The notes under the pieces: model-generated | Told to the model about the DNA's origin: nothing | What the model saw: only the letters and a program-made list of their open reading frames with translations | Database searches by the model: none | Position numbers and translations under genes: made by a program | Part shown: piece after piece, positions 7,472 through 14,741 of the stretch | Layout: every line of letters starts with the position of its first letter | How positions within the stretch are numbered: the first letter of the stretch is position 1 | IMG/VR virus record: IMGVR_UViG_3300025120_012093 | Coordinates: 1-36,938 of that record | Strand: one strand, 5' to 3' | DNA from: a virus | DNA length: 36,938 nt

Positions 7472-8383
7472 ATGAATAAAGACCACGGATTATTAGTTGA
7501 ACGTTACCGTTCTAAAACACTAGAAGAGTATGTTGGAAACGAACACATCAAAAACCAAATACAAAACTATTTAGACCAAGATGATATTCAAAACTTCATT
7601 TTTTACGGGCCTGCTGGAACAGGTAAAACTACTCTTGCAAAACTTATTGTTAATAATTTGGACTGCGATTATTTATATATTAATGCTTCTGATGAACGGG
7701 GTATTGAAACTATTAGGGATAAGGTCACATCTTTCTCAAGTACTGCTTCGTTTCGACAGATTAAAGTTGTCATATTGGATGAGGCAGATTTCCTTACAAT
7801 TCAGGCGCAAGCGTCATTAAGAAATGTAATTGAAAAATTTTCACGTAGTACACGTTTTATTATGACTTGTAATTATGTTGAGAGGATTATTGACCCACTA
7901 CAATCAAGATGTCAAGTATTAAAGATAATACCACCAAGCAAGCAAGAAGTAGCAAGACATTTAGCAGATATATTAAATAAAGAAAATACTAAATTCGATC
8001 TTAATGATCTTGCGAATATAGTAAATTCTCACCACCCAGATATAAGAAAAATGCTTAATACTCTTCAATTATCAACTAAGGATAGTGAGATAATATTAGA
8101 CAAGTCAGTCATTATATCTTCTAACTACATGAATGAAGTATTAGTAGAATTGAAAAAATCAAAACCTAATTGGAGGACTATTAGGCAAATTATACTAAAT
8201 TCAAATGTTAAAGATTTTGAAGAATTATATAGGTTTCTTTATGATGAAGTTGGAAGTTATGCTTCGGGGAATGAAGGGTTAGCTACAGTATATTTAAATG
8301 AATACTCATATCATTCACAATTTAGAATTGACAAAGAAATAAACATAATGGCTTTAATAGCTAAATTAATAGAAATAAAATAA
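7472..8383 (+). CDS. 44: sliding clamp loader, large (AAA+ ATPase) subunit, gp44-like
   Basis: A 303-residue AAA+ protein of the RFC small subunit / T4 gp44 class. It has Walker A GPAGTGKT at 46-53, Walker B VVILDEAD at 99-106, a sensor 1 TCN at about 132-134 and the SRC arginine-finger motif at 145-147 that is diagnostic for clamp loaders. The C-terminal collar domain follows. Four gp44-type subunits with one gp62 open the clamp ring and place it on primer-template DNA using ATP. The length is close to T4 gp44 (319). The gene has its own promoter-like element directly upstream; the gp62-like subunit is encoded one small gene later. Confidence 0.94.
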   Translation: MNKDHGLLVERYRSKTLEEYVGNEHIKNQIQNYLDQDDIQNFIFYGPAGTGKTTLAKLIVNNLDCDYLYINASDERGIETIRDKVTSFSSTASFRQIKVVILDEADFLTIQAQASLRNVIEKFSRSTRFIMTCNYVERIIDPLQSRCQVLKIIPPSKQEVARHLADILNKENTKFDLNDLANIVNSHHPDIRKMLNTLQLSTKDSEIILDKSVIISSNYMNEVLVELKKSKPNWRTIRQIILNSNVKDFEELYRFLYDEVGSYASGNEGLATVYLNEYSYHSQFRIDKEINIMALIAKLIEIK

Positions 8384-8395
8384 AAACAAATAAAG

Positions 8396-8662
8396 ATGAA
8401 TCAAAACCAAACTCAAGCACAACCTAATGTAGATTTAAAAAATACTACATCAATCGAAACCGTAGGTGGGAATAAAATATTCCAACAAGGTGTAATTTTA
8501 AGAAAAGTTTCTAAATTTGTAGTAGGTGCAAATGAAGATGCTATAATGCCAATTCCTGTATTTTTTGACCCAGAAAGTGGTAAAATTTTAAAAGATACTA
8601 TTCCTTCAGATTTAAGAGAAGAGTATGAAGATCTAACTGCAGATGTAAAAGATACTGAATGA
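8396..8662 (+). CDS. hypothetical protein between clamp loader genes
   Basis: An 88-residue protein of unknown function. The first 20 residues are polar (Asn, Gln, Thr) and probably disordered; the middle is beta-rich (KIFQQGVILRKVSKFVVGANE) and the end is acidic. It lies between the two clamp loader subunit genes and overlaps the second by 4 bases (ATGA), so all three are probably made together. No motif links it to a function. Confidence 0.65.
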   Translation: MNQNQTQAQPNVDLKNTTSIETVGGNKIFQQGVILRKVSKFVVGANEDAIMPIPVFFDPESGKILKDTIPSDLREEYEDLTADVKDTE

Positions 8663-9072
8663 GAAACATCTTTGATTGGTTAAACGAAATTACAATAACA
8701 AAACGACCAGTTAATGATATTCCTGAAGAATCCTGGGAAAAGTGGAATTCCTATATGATGCACCGTTATTTGTCTATGTATGTGGGTTATGTTGAAATAG
8801 TAAATTATGTTCAAAAAATTAACCCACAAAGTAAAAAGCAAATATATAACATTTATAGACAATTAATTCCAAAAAAGAAAATTTATTTAAAGTATATTAA
8901 AAATCTTAATAAAAAATCAAACCAAGAACTTATTGAATATATATCTAGTTATTTTAAATGTGGTTTAGCAGAAGCTGATAATTATATTAACATTCTCCCA
9001 TTAGAAGAAATAAAAAATATATTATTTGAAATGGGGGTTGATGAAAAAGATCATAAAAAATTAATAAAATGA
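8659..9072 (+). CDS. 62: clamp loader small subunit, gp62-like
   Basis: A 137-residue protein downstream of the gp44-like gene, in the order seen in T4-type phages. It has the pattern of the short gp62 proteins of marine T4-like phages: a MMHRYLSM segment near residue 33, then YVQKINPQSKKQIYNIYRQLIPKKK and KYIK, followed by the helical C-terminus. T4 gp62 itself is longer (187), so this is the reduced version. It is the single non-ATPase subunit of the clamp loader. The assignment rests on these conserved short motifs and on context more than on any catalytic signature. Confidence 0.72.
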   Translation: MRNIFDWLNEITITKRPVNDIPEESWEKWNSYMMHRYLSMYVGYVEIVNYVQKINPQSKKQIYNIYRQLIPKKKIYLKYIKNLNKKSNQELIEYISSYFKCGLAEADNYINILPLEEIKNILFEMGVDEKDHKKLIK

Positions 9073-9293
9073 AAAAAAGTAAAGTTATATCAGCTTTAAA
9101 ATTACAAGCATTGGCCGATAAAGAAAAAGCATTAATGGCTTTAGATTTATTAGAAACTAAAGCAGTTGGGATAGGTGATCATACAGCAAATGATTTCTTA
9201 GCTGATGCTACAGAATCATTAAATTTATTAGCAGAAGCCGATGATAGATTATATGCTATAGAAAAATATTTTACAACAAAAGAAATTATATAA
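9069..9293 (+). CDS. small helical hypothetical protein
   Basis: A 74-residue, almost fully helical protein whose ATG overlaps the gp62 stop (ATGA). The middle reads GDHTANDFLADATESLNLL, followed by a DDRLYAIEKYF helix. I do not recognise a function. The coupling to the clamp loader operon is clear from the overlap; the next gene follows after 1 base. Confidence 0.65.
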   Translation: MKKSKVISALKLQALADKEKALMALDLLETKAVGIGDHTANDFLADATESLNLLAEADDRLYAIEKYFTTKEII

Positions 9294-9294
9294 A

Positions 9295-9666
9295 ATGGAA
9301 AAACCAATATCCCCTTGTGTAGGACATGATTTTGAAGTACTGCATATTTTTGAAGAAGAATATCCTGAACTATCAAAAGAATTTAAAAAAATCCAAGATG
9401 AAATGTATGAAACCTTTGCTCGTAAACATATGGATTATGGTTTACAAAATATTTCATTAGGTGGGGATTTAACTAAAGAAAATGATAAAACATTTTCATT
9501 AACTGGGTTGGCAATTAGATTAACTGATAAAGTATCCAGATTAAGAAACTTATTAGTAAATGGAAAAAGTTTTGTAAAAGGTGAAGGAATGGAAGACACA
9601 TTCCTAGATGTAGCTAATTATGGTATAATTGGTTTATTAGTTGGGCGTGATAAGTGGAAAAAATAA
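9295..9666 (+). CDS. DUF1599 / Nmad1-like nucleotide modification associated protein
   Basis: A 123-residue protein resembling the DUF1599 family, also named nucleotide modification associated domain 1. Visible signs are KHMDYGLQN near residue 41, the RLTDKVSRLRNLL helix around 75-87, and DTFLDVANYGIIG near the end, a helical pattern with acidic residues like that of all-alpha NTP pyrophosphatases. The family name comes from its association with phage base-modification genes; biochemical activity in this case is not shown. With the folE and MazG-like genes at the window start it suggests that nucleotide pools, and perhaps DNA bases, are altered. The following nuclease gene starts immediately after the stop. 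Confidence 0.68.
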   Translation: MEKPISPCVGHDFEVLHIFEEEYPELSKEFKKIQDEMYETFARKHMDYGLQNISLGGDLTKENDKTFSLTGLAIRLTDKVSRLRNLLVNGKSFVKGEGMEDTFLDVANYGIIGLLVGRDKWKK

Positions 9667-10623
9667 ATGAAAAAGATTCCTAAAATAGTAAAAGAAATTC
9701 AAAATTATGTTCCTAAGGCAATTAATTATGCTGTAGAAAAGAATATTTCTTTTTCTCAACTCTCAATGTACGATGGTTGTGCTCATAGATGGGCACTACA
9801 ATATAGAGATGGTCATAAAATTTATACTCCTAGCATGCATGCTGTGTTTGGAAAGGCATTACATGAAGCTCTTCAACATTATTTAGATATAATGTATAAA
9901 GAAAGTGGTGCGGCCGCTGATAGAATAGATATTTTAGATTTTTTTAAAACAAGTTTAAAAGAAAATTACTTATCGGATTATGAGAAAAATAAAAGCATTC
10001 ATTTTTTTAAAGATGGAGAGTTACAAGAATTCTACCAGGATGGCGAGAACATAATTAATTATTTTAAAAAACATAAGGGAAAAACTTTTAGTAAAAGAGG
10101 AACGTATTTAGTAGGTTGTGAGATTCCTATTATAATAAACCCAAATAAAATGTTTAATAAAGTTAAATTTCAAGGGTATCTTGATATTGTAATGTATAAT
10201 GAAACGTTAAATAGATTTACAATATATGATATTAAAACATCAACAAATGGGTGGGGTAAATGGGCTTTATCAAACAAAAATGCAATAAAGCACTACCAGT
10301 TAGTATTATATAAAAAGTTTTTTGCAGAACAGTTTGGAATCCCTGAAAAAAATATTGATATTGAGTTTTTTATAGTTAGAAGAAAAGTTTATGAAGATGG
10401 AGATTATCCACAAAAAAGAATACAAAAATTTATCCCTTCTCATGGAAAAACAACAATTAATAAAGCTACAAATGTATTAAATGATTTTATAAAAGATGTA
10501 TTTATTGGGAATGAATACAACCAGAAAGCTTACAAACCTAGTTTGGCTAACCCCAATAATTGTAGGTTTTGTCCGTATCACGGTAGTGATTTATGTCCTG
10601 GTACAAAGAATAGATCTTTATAA
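9667..10623 (+). CDS. PD-(D/E)XK nuclease of the Cas4/RecB type with Fe-S cysteines
   Basis: A 318-residue protein with the RecB-family nuclease layout: FSQLSMYDGCAHRW at the N-terminus (Cys38), FGKALHEAL with H66, GYLD at 170-173, YDIKT at 187-191 (D188 and K190 form the PD-(D/E)XK core) and HYQLVLY (Q211) after it. Cys299, Cys302 and Cys310 at the C-terminus plus Cys38 can hold a 4Fe-4S cluster as in Cas4 and AddB. Such enzymes are DNA exonucleases acting in recombination or end processing. Its position in the replication block, not next to any CRISPR array or Cas1, argues for a phage recombination or DNA-processing role. It starts directly after the Nmad1-like gene. Confidence 0.83.
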   Translation: MKKIPKIVKEIQNYVPKAINYAVEKNISFSQLSMYDGCAHRWALQYRDGHKIYTPSMHAVFGKALHEALQHYLDIMYKESGAAADRIDILDFFKTSLKENYLSDYEKNKSIHFFKDGELQEFYQDGENIINYFKKHKGKTFSKRGTYLVGCEIPIIINPNKMFNKVKFQGYLDIVMYNETLNRFTIYDIKTSTNGWGKWALSNKNAIKHYQLVLYKKFFAEQFGIPEKNIDIEFFIVRRKVYEDGDYPQKRIQKFIPSHGKTTINKATNVLNDFIKDVFIGNEYNQKAYKPSLANPNNCRFCPYHGSDLCPGTKNRSL

Positions 10624-10654
10624 TACGTATGTATAAATATAAAAATATAAGAAA
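10624..10654 (+). promoter_or_regulatory. possible promoter, contains TATAAATA
   Basis: The gap contains ATACGTATGTATAAATATAAA. TATAAATA at 10632-10639 equals the core of the T4 late promoter, and CGTATGTATAAAT also loosely resembles the TTCGTATATTTAC element. In such AT-rich DNA the match could be chance (it also occurs inside the clamp gene near 3905). If real it would open the small RHH-like gene and the glycan cluster. Confidence 0.3.
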
Positions 10655-10849
10655 ATGGCTAATAAAAATATGACACTAACAAGTGTAAAAGTAAAAAGTG
10701 ATTTGTTTGAAGAGTTTAAAATTCAATGTGTAAGAAGGAAATTTTCATTTCAAAAACTTTCAGATCGTGCAATCTATTTATATCTTACAGATGAAGATTT
10801 TAGAAAACAAATAAGCAACCATACAAATTTAGAATTAATAGAAAAATAA
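10655..10849 (+). CDS. small RHH-like putative DNA-binding protein
   Basis: A 64-residue protein. The segment TLTSVKVKSDLFEEFKIQC followed by a second helix (QKLSDRAIYLYL) has the strand-helix-helix arrangement and spacing of ribbon-helix-helix regulators of the Arc/MetJ/CopG type, in which the short strand reads DNA. No more specific match is possible by eye. It sits directly upstream of the glycan cluster (7-base gap), so it could regulate it, but that is only a guess from position. Confidence 0.5.
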   Translation: MANKNMTLTSVKVKSDLFEEFKIQCVRRKFSFQKLSDRAIYLYLTDEDFRKQISNHTNLELIEK

Positions 10850-10856
10850 ATAATAT

Positions 10857-12293
10857 ATGTCAAAAGAAGGTTACATTGAAAAAAATAAAAGGAAAAAAAT
10901 CCTTTTGTTATGTGATGATATTAGAGTCCACTCAGGGATAGCCCATATTGGGAAGGAAATAGTTTTAAAATCTGCTCATCATTATAACTGGGTTCAAATG
11001 GCAGGAGCAGTTAAACACCCAGACAAAGGTAAAACTATTGATTTATCCTCTACAATGGAAAAAGAACATGGTTTAAAAGATGCTTCAGTTATCTTATATC
11101 CCCAAGATGGGTATGGAGATAGTAGGATTGTAAGGGATATGATAAAAAAAGAAAAACCTGATGCTTTAATGTTAATTACTGACCCTAGATATTTCCAGTT
11201 TGTATTTCAAATTGAGAGTGAAATTAGAAAGGAAATTCCTATTATATATCTTAACATTTGGGATGATTATCCTGCCCCTCAATATAATGAAGAATACTAC
11301 GAGTCATGTGATGCTCTATATGGCATATCAAAACAAACAGTAAACATTAATAAAATAGTTTTAGGAGATAATGTAAAAGATAAGGTTATAGAATATCTCC
11401 CACATGGAATTAATGAAGAAATATTCAAACCCAGAGCTAAAGAAGATAAGTTAGTTTCTGAAATGGAAAAGAATATATTTAATGGTAAAGAATTTGATTT
11501 TAAAATACTTTTTAATTCTAGAAATATTAGAAGAAAACAAATATCGGATACTATATGGGCATTTAAAATGTTTTTAGATTCATTACCTAAAGAAAAAGCT
11601 GATAAATGTTGCCTTATGATGAAAACCCAACCAATAGATAATAATGGGACTGATTTAATAGCAGTATGTGAATATCTATTTGGTGATAGTTGGGTAAACC
11701 ATATTTTCTTTATTAATGCACATTTAAATACTGAACAGATGGGCTCTTTATATAATATAGCAGATGCTACTATTTTATTAACATCTAATGAAGGGTGGGG
11801 GTTAGCATTAACCGAAAGTTTATTATCAGGAACTCCAATTATAGCTAATGTTACAGGGGGAATGCAAGATCAAATGAGGTTTATTGATGAAAACGGAAAA
11901 TGGTTTACACCTTCACCTCAAATACCATCGAATAACACGCGTAAATATGAAACCCATGGTGAGTGGGCGTTTCCTGTTTTTCCCGCGTGTAGATCGCTTC
12001 AAGGTTCGCCTATAACGCCATATATTTGGGATGACCGATGCAAACCTGAGGATGCTACTGAAAGGATGAAAGAATTATATGAAATGTCATCTGAAGAAAG
12101 AGAATCAAGAGGAATGAAAGGTAGAGAATGGGCATTATCAGAAGAAGCTGGATTTACATCGGATTATCAAGGTAAAAGATTTATAGAATATACAGATAAA
12201 TTATTTAACACTTGGGAACCTAGAGAAAGATATGAATTCTTAAATAGTAATGAATATAAAGTAAGAACATTAAACCATAATTTAGTTTACTAA
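10857..12293 (+). CDS. glycosyltransferase, GT-B fold (GT4-like)
   Basis: A 478-residue protein with a GT-B layout. An N-terminal Rossmann part opens with KKILLLCDD and an HSGIAHIG loop. A central LPHGINEEIFKP linker is typical of GT4 enzymes. In the C-terminal nucleotide-sugar domain, SNEGWGLALTESLLSGTPIIA (about 311-331) is the E-x7-E motif region. Just after it comes a conserved-looking block with GEWAFPVFPACRSLQGSP, encoded by DNA richer in GC than the rest of the gene. The enzyme should move a sugar from an NDP-sugar to an acceptor. It opens the glycan cluster, and its stop overlaps the next start (TAATG). Confidence 0.82.
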   Translation: MSKEGYIEKNKRKKILLLCDDIRVHSGIAHIGKEIVLKSAHHYNWVQMAGAVKHPDKGKTIDLSSTMEKEHGLKDASVILYPQDGYGDSRIVRDMIKKEKPDALMLITDPRYFQFVFQIESEIRKEIPIIYLNIWDDYPAPQYNEEYYESCDALYGISKQTVNINKIVLGDNVKDKVIEYLPHGINEEIFKPRAKEDKLVSEMEKNIFNGKEFDFKILFNSRNIRRKQISDTIWAFKMFLDSLPKEKADKCCLMMKTQPIDNNGTDLIAVCEYLFGDSWVNHIFFINAHLNTEQMGSLYNIADATILLTSNEGWGLALTESLLSGTPIIANVTGGMQDQMRFIDENGKWFTPSPQIPSNNTRKYETHGEWAFPVFPACRSLQGSPITPYIWDDRCKPEDATERMKELYEMSSEERESRGMKGREWALSEEAGFTSDYQGKRFIEYTDKLFNTWEPRERYEFLNSNEYKVRTLNHNLVY

Positions 12294-13618
12294 TGAAAAA
12301 TACATTTTACATAAGCTGCCCAATTGATACTTACAGTGGGTATGGAGCTAGAGCAAGAGATTTTGTTAAAGCCATAATAGAATTAGATAAATATGAAGTT
12401 AAAATATTACCTCAAATGTGGGGTAATTGTCCTTGGGGTTTTATTGAAGATAATCCTGAATGGGAATTTTTAGATAAATTTATAATTAAAGATAATACTA
12501 TTCCACAAAAACCAGATATTTGGTGTCAACATACCATCCCAAGTGAATTTCAACCTGTGGGCCAATATAATATAGGTTTAACTGCGGGTATTGAAACTAC
12601 AATTCCAAACCCTAAATGGATAGAAGGATTAAATAGAATGGATTTAAATTTAGTTTCATCTGAACATTCTAAAAATGTATTTAAAGAAGCTAAATTTACA
12701 GGTAAAAATCCTCAAACTGGTCAAGAACATCCTTTAGAGTTAATAAAACCAATTGAAGTATTAATTGAGGGTGCAGATTTAGAATTATATAAACCTCATA
12801 ATGTATTTGAAAGTGAAGATATTTATGATGATATAAAATCTATACCTGAAAGTTTTGCTTACTTATTTGTAGGACATTGGATGCAAGGTGATATAGGACA
12901 CGATAGAAAGAATGTTGGTTTAATGATTAAGGCATTTTTAGAAAATTTTAAAAATAAGAAAAAATCCCCAGCACTTATTATGAAATGTAGTAGTTCAGTT
13001 TCATCTTATATGGATAGGAGAGAAATTCTTAGGAAGATACATGAAATAAAAAAATCTGTCCCAAGTAATAAATTACCTAATATTTATTTACTTCATGGAG
13101 AATTTACAAATGAAGAAATGAGTGAATTGTACAATCATCCTAAGGTAAAGGCTATGATTAATCTTACTAAAGGAGAAGGATTTGGTAGGCCTTTATTAGA
13201 ATTTAGCTTAACAAATAAACCTATTATTAGTACTAATTGGTCGGGTCATGTTGATTTTTTAAATCCTGAATTTGTACCTTTATGTGGAGGGCAATTAGAA
13301 GATGTCCATCCAACAGCTAAAAATGAATGGATTATAGAAGGGTCTAAATGGTTTAAGGTTGATTTAGGTAATGTGGGTTTCTTTTTAAATGATGTTTTTA
13401 ATAATTATAAAAATTATAAAAACAAAGCTAATAGACAAGGATTTTTTAGTAGAAGTAATTTTTCATTTGAAAAAATGGTTGAACAATTAAAAGATACTTT
13501 AAATAGAAATGTTCCTAAATTAACAAGCCAAGTTGAATTAAAACTACCAAAATTAAATCTCCCTAAGAAAAAACTACCAGAATTAAAATTACCAAATCTT
13601 AAAAAAGTTAAAGCATGA
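12293..13618 (+). CDS. glycosyltransferase, GT-B fold, with Lys/Leu/Pro repeat tail
   Basis: A 441-residue GT4-like protein. It begins with a CPIDTYSGYGARARDF loop, the usual glycine-rich acceptor-side turn. It has LIEGADLELYKP as the interdomain linker, and GEGFGRPLLEFSLTNKPII near residues 293-311 as the nucleotide-sugar binding helix with the E-x7-E glutamates. The last 30 residues are a striking run of short repeats of the form KLPxLxLP, ending KKVKA, unlike anything in the catalytic fold; this tail may bind a partner or a membrane surface. The donor and acceptor are unknown. It overlaps the following zinc-ribbon gene by 4 bases (ATGA). Confidence 0.8.
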   Translation: MKNTFYISCPIDTYSGYGARARDFVKAIIELDKYEVKILPQMWGNCPWGFIEDNPEWEFLDKFIIKDNTIPQKPDIWCQHTIPSEFQPVGQYNIGLTAGIETTIPNPKWIEGLNRMDLNLVSSEHSKNVFKEAKFTGKNPQTGQEHPLELIKPIEVLIEGADLELYKPHNVFESEDIYDDIKSIPESFAYLFVGHWMQGDIGHDRKNVGLMIKAFLENFKNKKKSPALIMKCSSSVSSYMDRREILRKIHEIKKSVPSNKLPNIYLLHGEFTNEEMSELYNHPKVKAMINLTKGEGFGRPLLEFSLTNKPIISTNWSGHVDFLNPEFVPLCGGQLEDVHPTAKNEWIIEGSKWFKVDLGNVGFFLNDVFNNYKNYKNKANRQGFFSRSNFSFEKMVEQLKDTLNRNVPKLTSQVELKLPKLNLPKKKLPELKLPNLKKVKA

Positions 13619-14088
13619 GCGTAGATAAATTAATAGTATGTAAACGTTGTGGATCAGATGCATGTTATGTAACTGAAGTAAATGATAAGATAAAAAATCA
13701 TTTCTGTTATGGGTGTGGTTTTCAATCTAATTCGTTAATGAAAAAAGATGAAGAGTTTTATAATAAGCAAATTGAATTACTTCCTAATTTATATAAGGAA
13801 TTAATGGGTGAAGATGAAGATGGGATGATTTGGATGCCTTCTACAATTAACATTCCAGAAAAAGGAATGGTATTTGCTAATGGTTCTAGTGGAGATAATT
13901 GGAAATGGGCAGCTGTACATGCGGTCCCAGTTAAAGACGAAGACAAAGAAAAATATCCTAATCCTCATAAAAAAGGAGAATATTATAAATGGAGAATGGA
14001 CATGGACACTATTAAAGAATTTGATGAAAGTGACTTTATAGAAGCCCTAGATTCTATAGGAATGTTTAAAGAACCAGTGGAAGATTAA
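13615..14088 (+). CDS. zinc-ribbon hypothetical protein
   Basis: A 157-residue protein with an N-terminal zinc ribbon: C9-x2-C12 and C31-x2-C34, with an extra C17. The remaining 120 residues contain GMIWMPSTINIPEKGMVF, a NWKWAAVHAVPV strand pair and a KWRMDMDTIKEFDESDFIEAL end. I do not recognise the family. It is coupled by overlap to the upstream glycosyltransferase and followed by a promoter-like element, so it closes the first glycan transcription unit. Confidence 0.65.
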   Translation: MSVDKLIVCKRCGSDACYVTEVNDKIKNHFCYGCGFQSNSLMKKDEEFYNKQIELLPNLYKELMGEDEDGMIWMPSTINIPEKGMVFANGSSGDNWKWAAVHAVPVKDEDKEKYPNPHKKGEYYKWRMDMDTIKEFDESDFIEALDSIGMFKEPVED

Positions 14089-14090
14089 GA

Positions 14091-14111
14091 TATTCTTCGT
14101 ATATTCCATAT
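14091..14111 (+). promoter_or_regulatory. promoter, TTCGTATATTCC element
   Basis: TTCGTATATTCC at 14096-14107 sits 4 bases before the ATG at 14112. It is a variant of the TTCGTATATTTAC element found before several genes. As with the clamp loader gene, the short spacing suggests a very short leader. It would start transcription of the remaining glycan genes. Confidence 0.5.
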
Positions 14112-14741
14112 ATGAAAGTAAGTTATGCAATCACTGTATGTAATGAATCTCAAGAAATTCAAAGACTAATTCCATTTTTAATTAATAATAAAAGGGAAGA
14201 AGATGAAATTGTAGTATTATATGATTCTGAAAACGGTACTAAATCTGTAGAAGATTATTTAAGAGCTAAATCAGTAAATACATATTCTAATTTTTCTTGG
14301 TATCCTTATAAATTCAATGGACATTTTGCGGATATGAAAAACTACCTTACTAGCTTATGTAAGGGGGATTACATATATCAAATTGATGCAGATGAACTTC
14401 CAACATTATTTACATTAAAAACCCTCCCCTCAGTATTAGAAATGAACCAAAATGTAGATGTTTTTTTAGTTCCTCGAATAAACACAGTAAAGGGCATTAC
14501 AAGTGACCATATACAAAAATGGAGATGGAATGTAAACCCAAAAGGCTGGGTAAATTTTCCTGACTATCAATGGAGAATCTATAAAAACCATGAAAATATT
14601 AAATGGAAAAATAAAGTACATGAAGTGTTAGAAGGATATGAAGTTATGACCCAACTCCCTTCTGAAGAAGAATGGTGTTTAATTCATGATAAGACTATAG
14701 AAAAGCAAGAAAAACAAAATAATTACTATAATACATTATGA
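14112..14741 (+). CDS. glycosyltransferase family 2-like (GT-A)
   Basis: A 209-residue protein opening with VSYAITVCNESQEI, the usual GT2 first strand, and holding DADE at 92-95 as the DxD metal and donor site. The segment RWNVNPKGWVNFPDYQWRI followed by KNKVHEVLEG resembles the C-terminal part of small GT2 enzymes such as the WaaE/KdtX type, where the WxxxVHE motif is conserved. The stop overlaps the next start (ATGA). The sugar donor is unknown. Confidence 0.75.
   Translation: MKVSYAITVCNESQEIQRLIPFLINNKREEDEIVVLYDSENGTKSVEDYLRAKSVNTYSNFSWYPYKFNGHFADMKNYLTSLCKGDYIYQIDADELPTLFTLKTLPSVLEMNQNVDVFLVPRINTVKGITSDHIQKWRWNVNPKGWVNFPDYQWRIYKNHENIKWKNKVHEVLEGYEVMTQLPSEEEWCLIHDKTIEKQEKQNNYYNTL

Noticed and set aside
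7581-7820. + strand ORF inside the clamp loader gene
   Set aside because: Frame-shifted shadow of the Walker A to Walker B coding region.
9667-10623. Cas4 of a phage CRISPR system
   Set aside because: No repeat array, Cas1 or Cas2 in the window; the replication context fits a stand-alone nuclease better.
10632-10639. T4-type late promoter TATAAATA as proof of late expression of the glycan cluster
   Set aside because: An 8-base AT-only match is expected often by chance here and also occurs inside the clamp gene near 3905; kept only as a low-confidence promoter.
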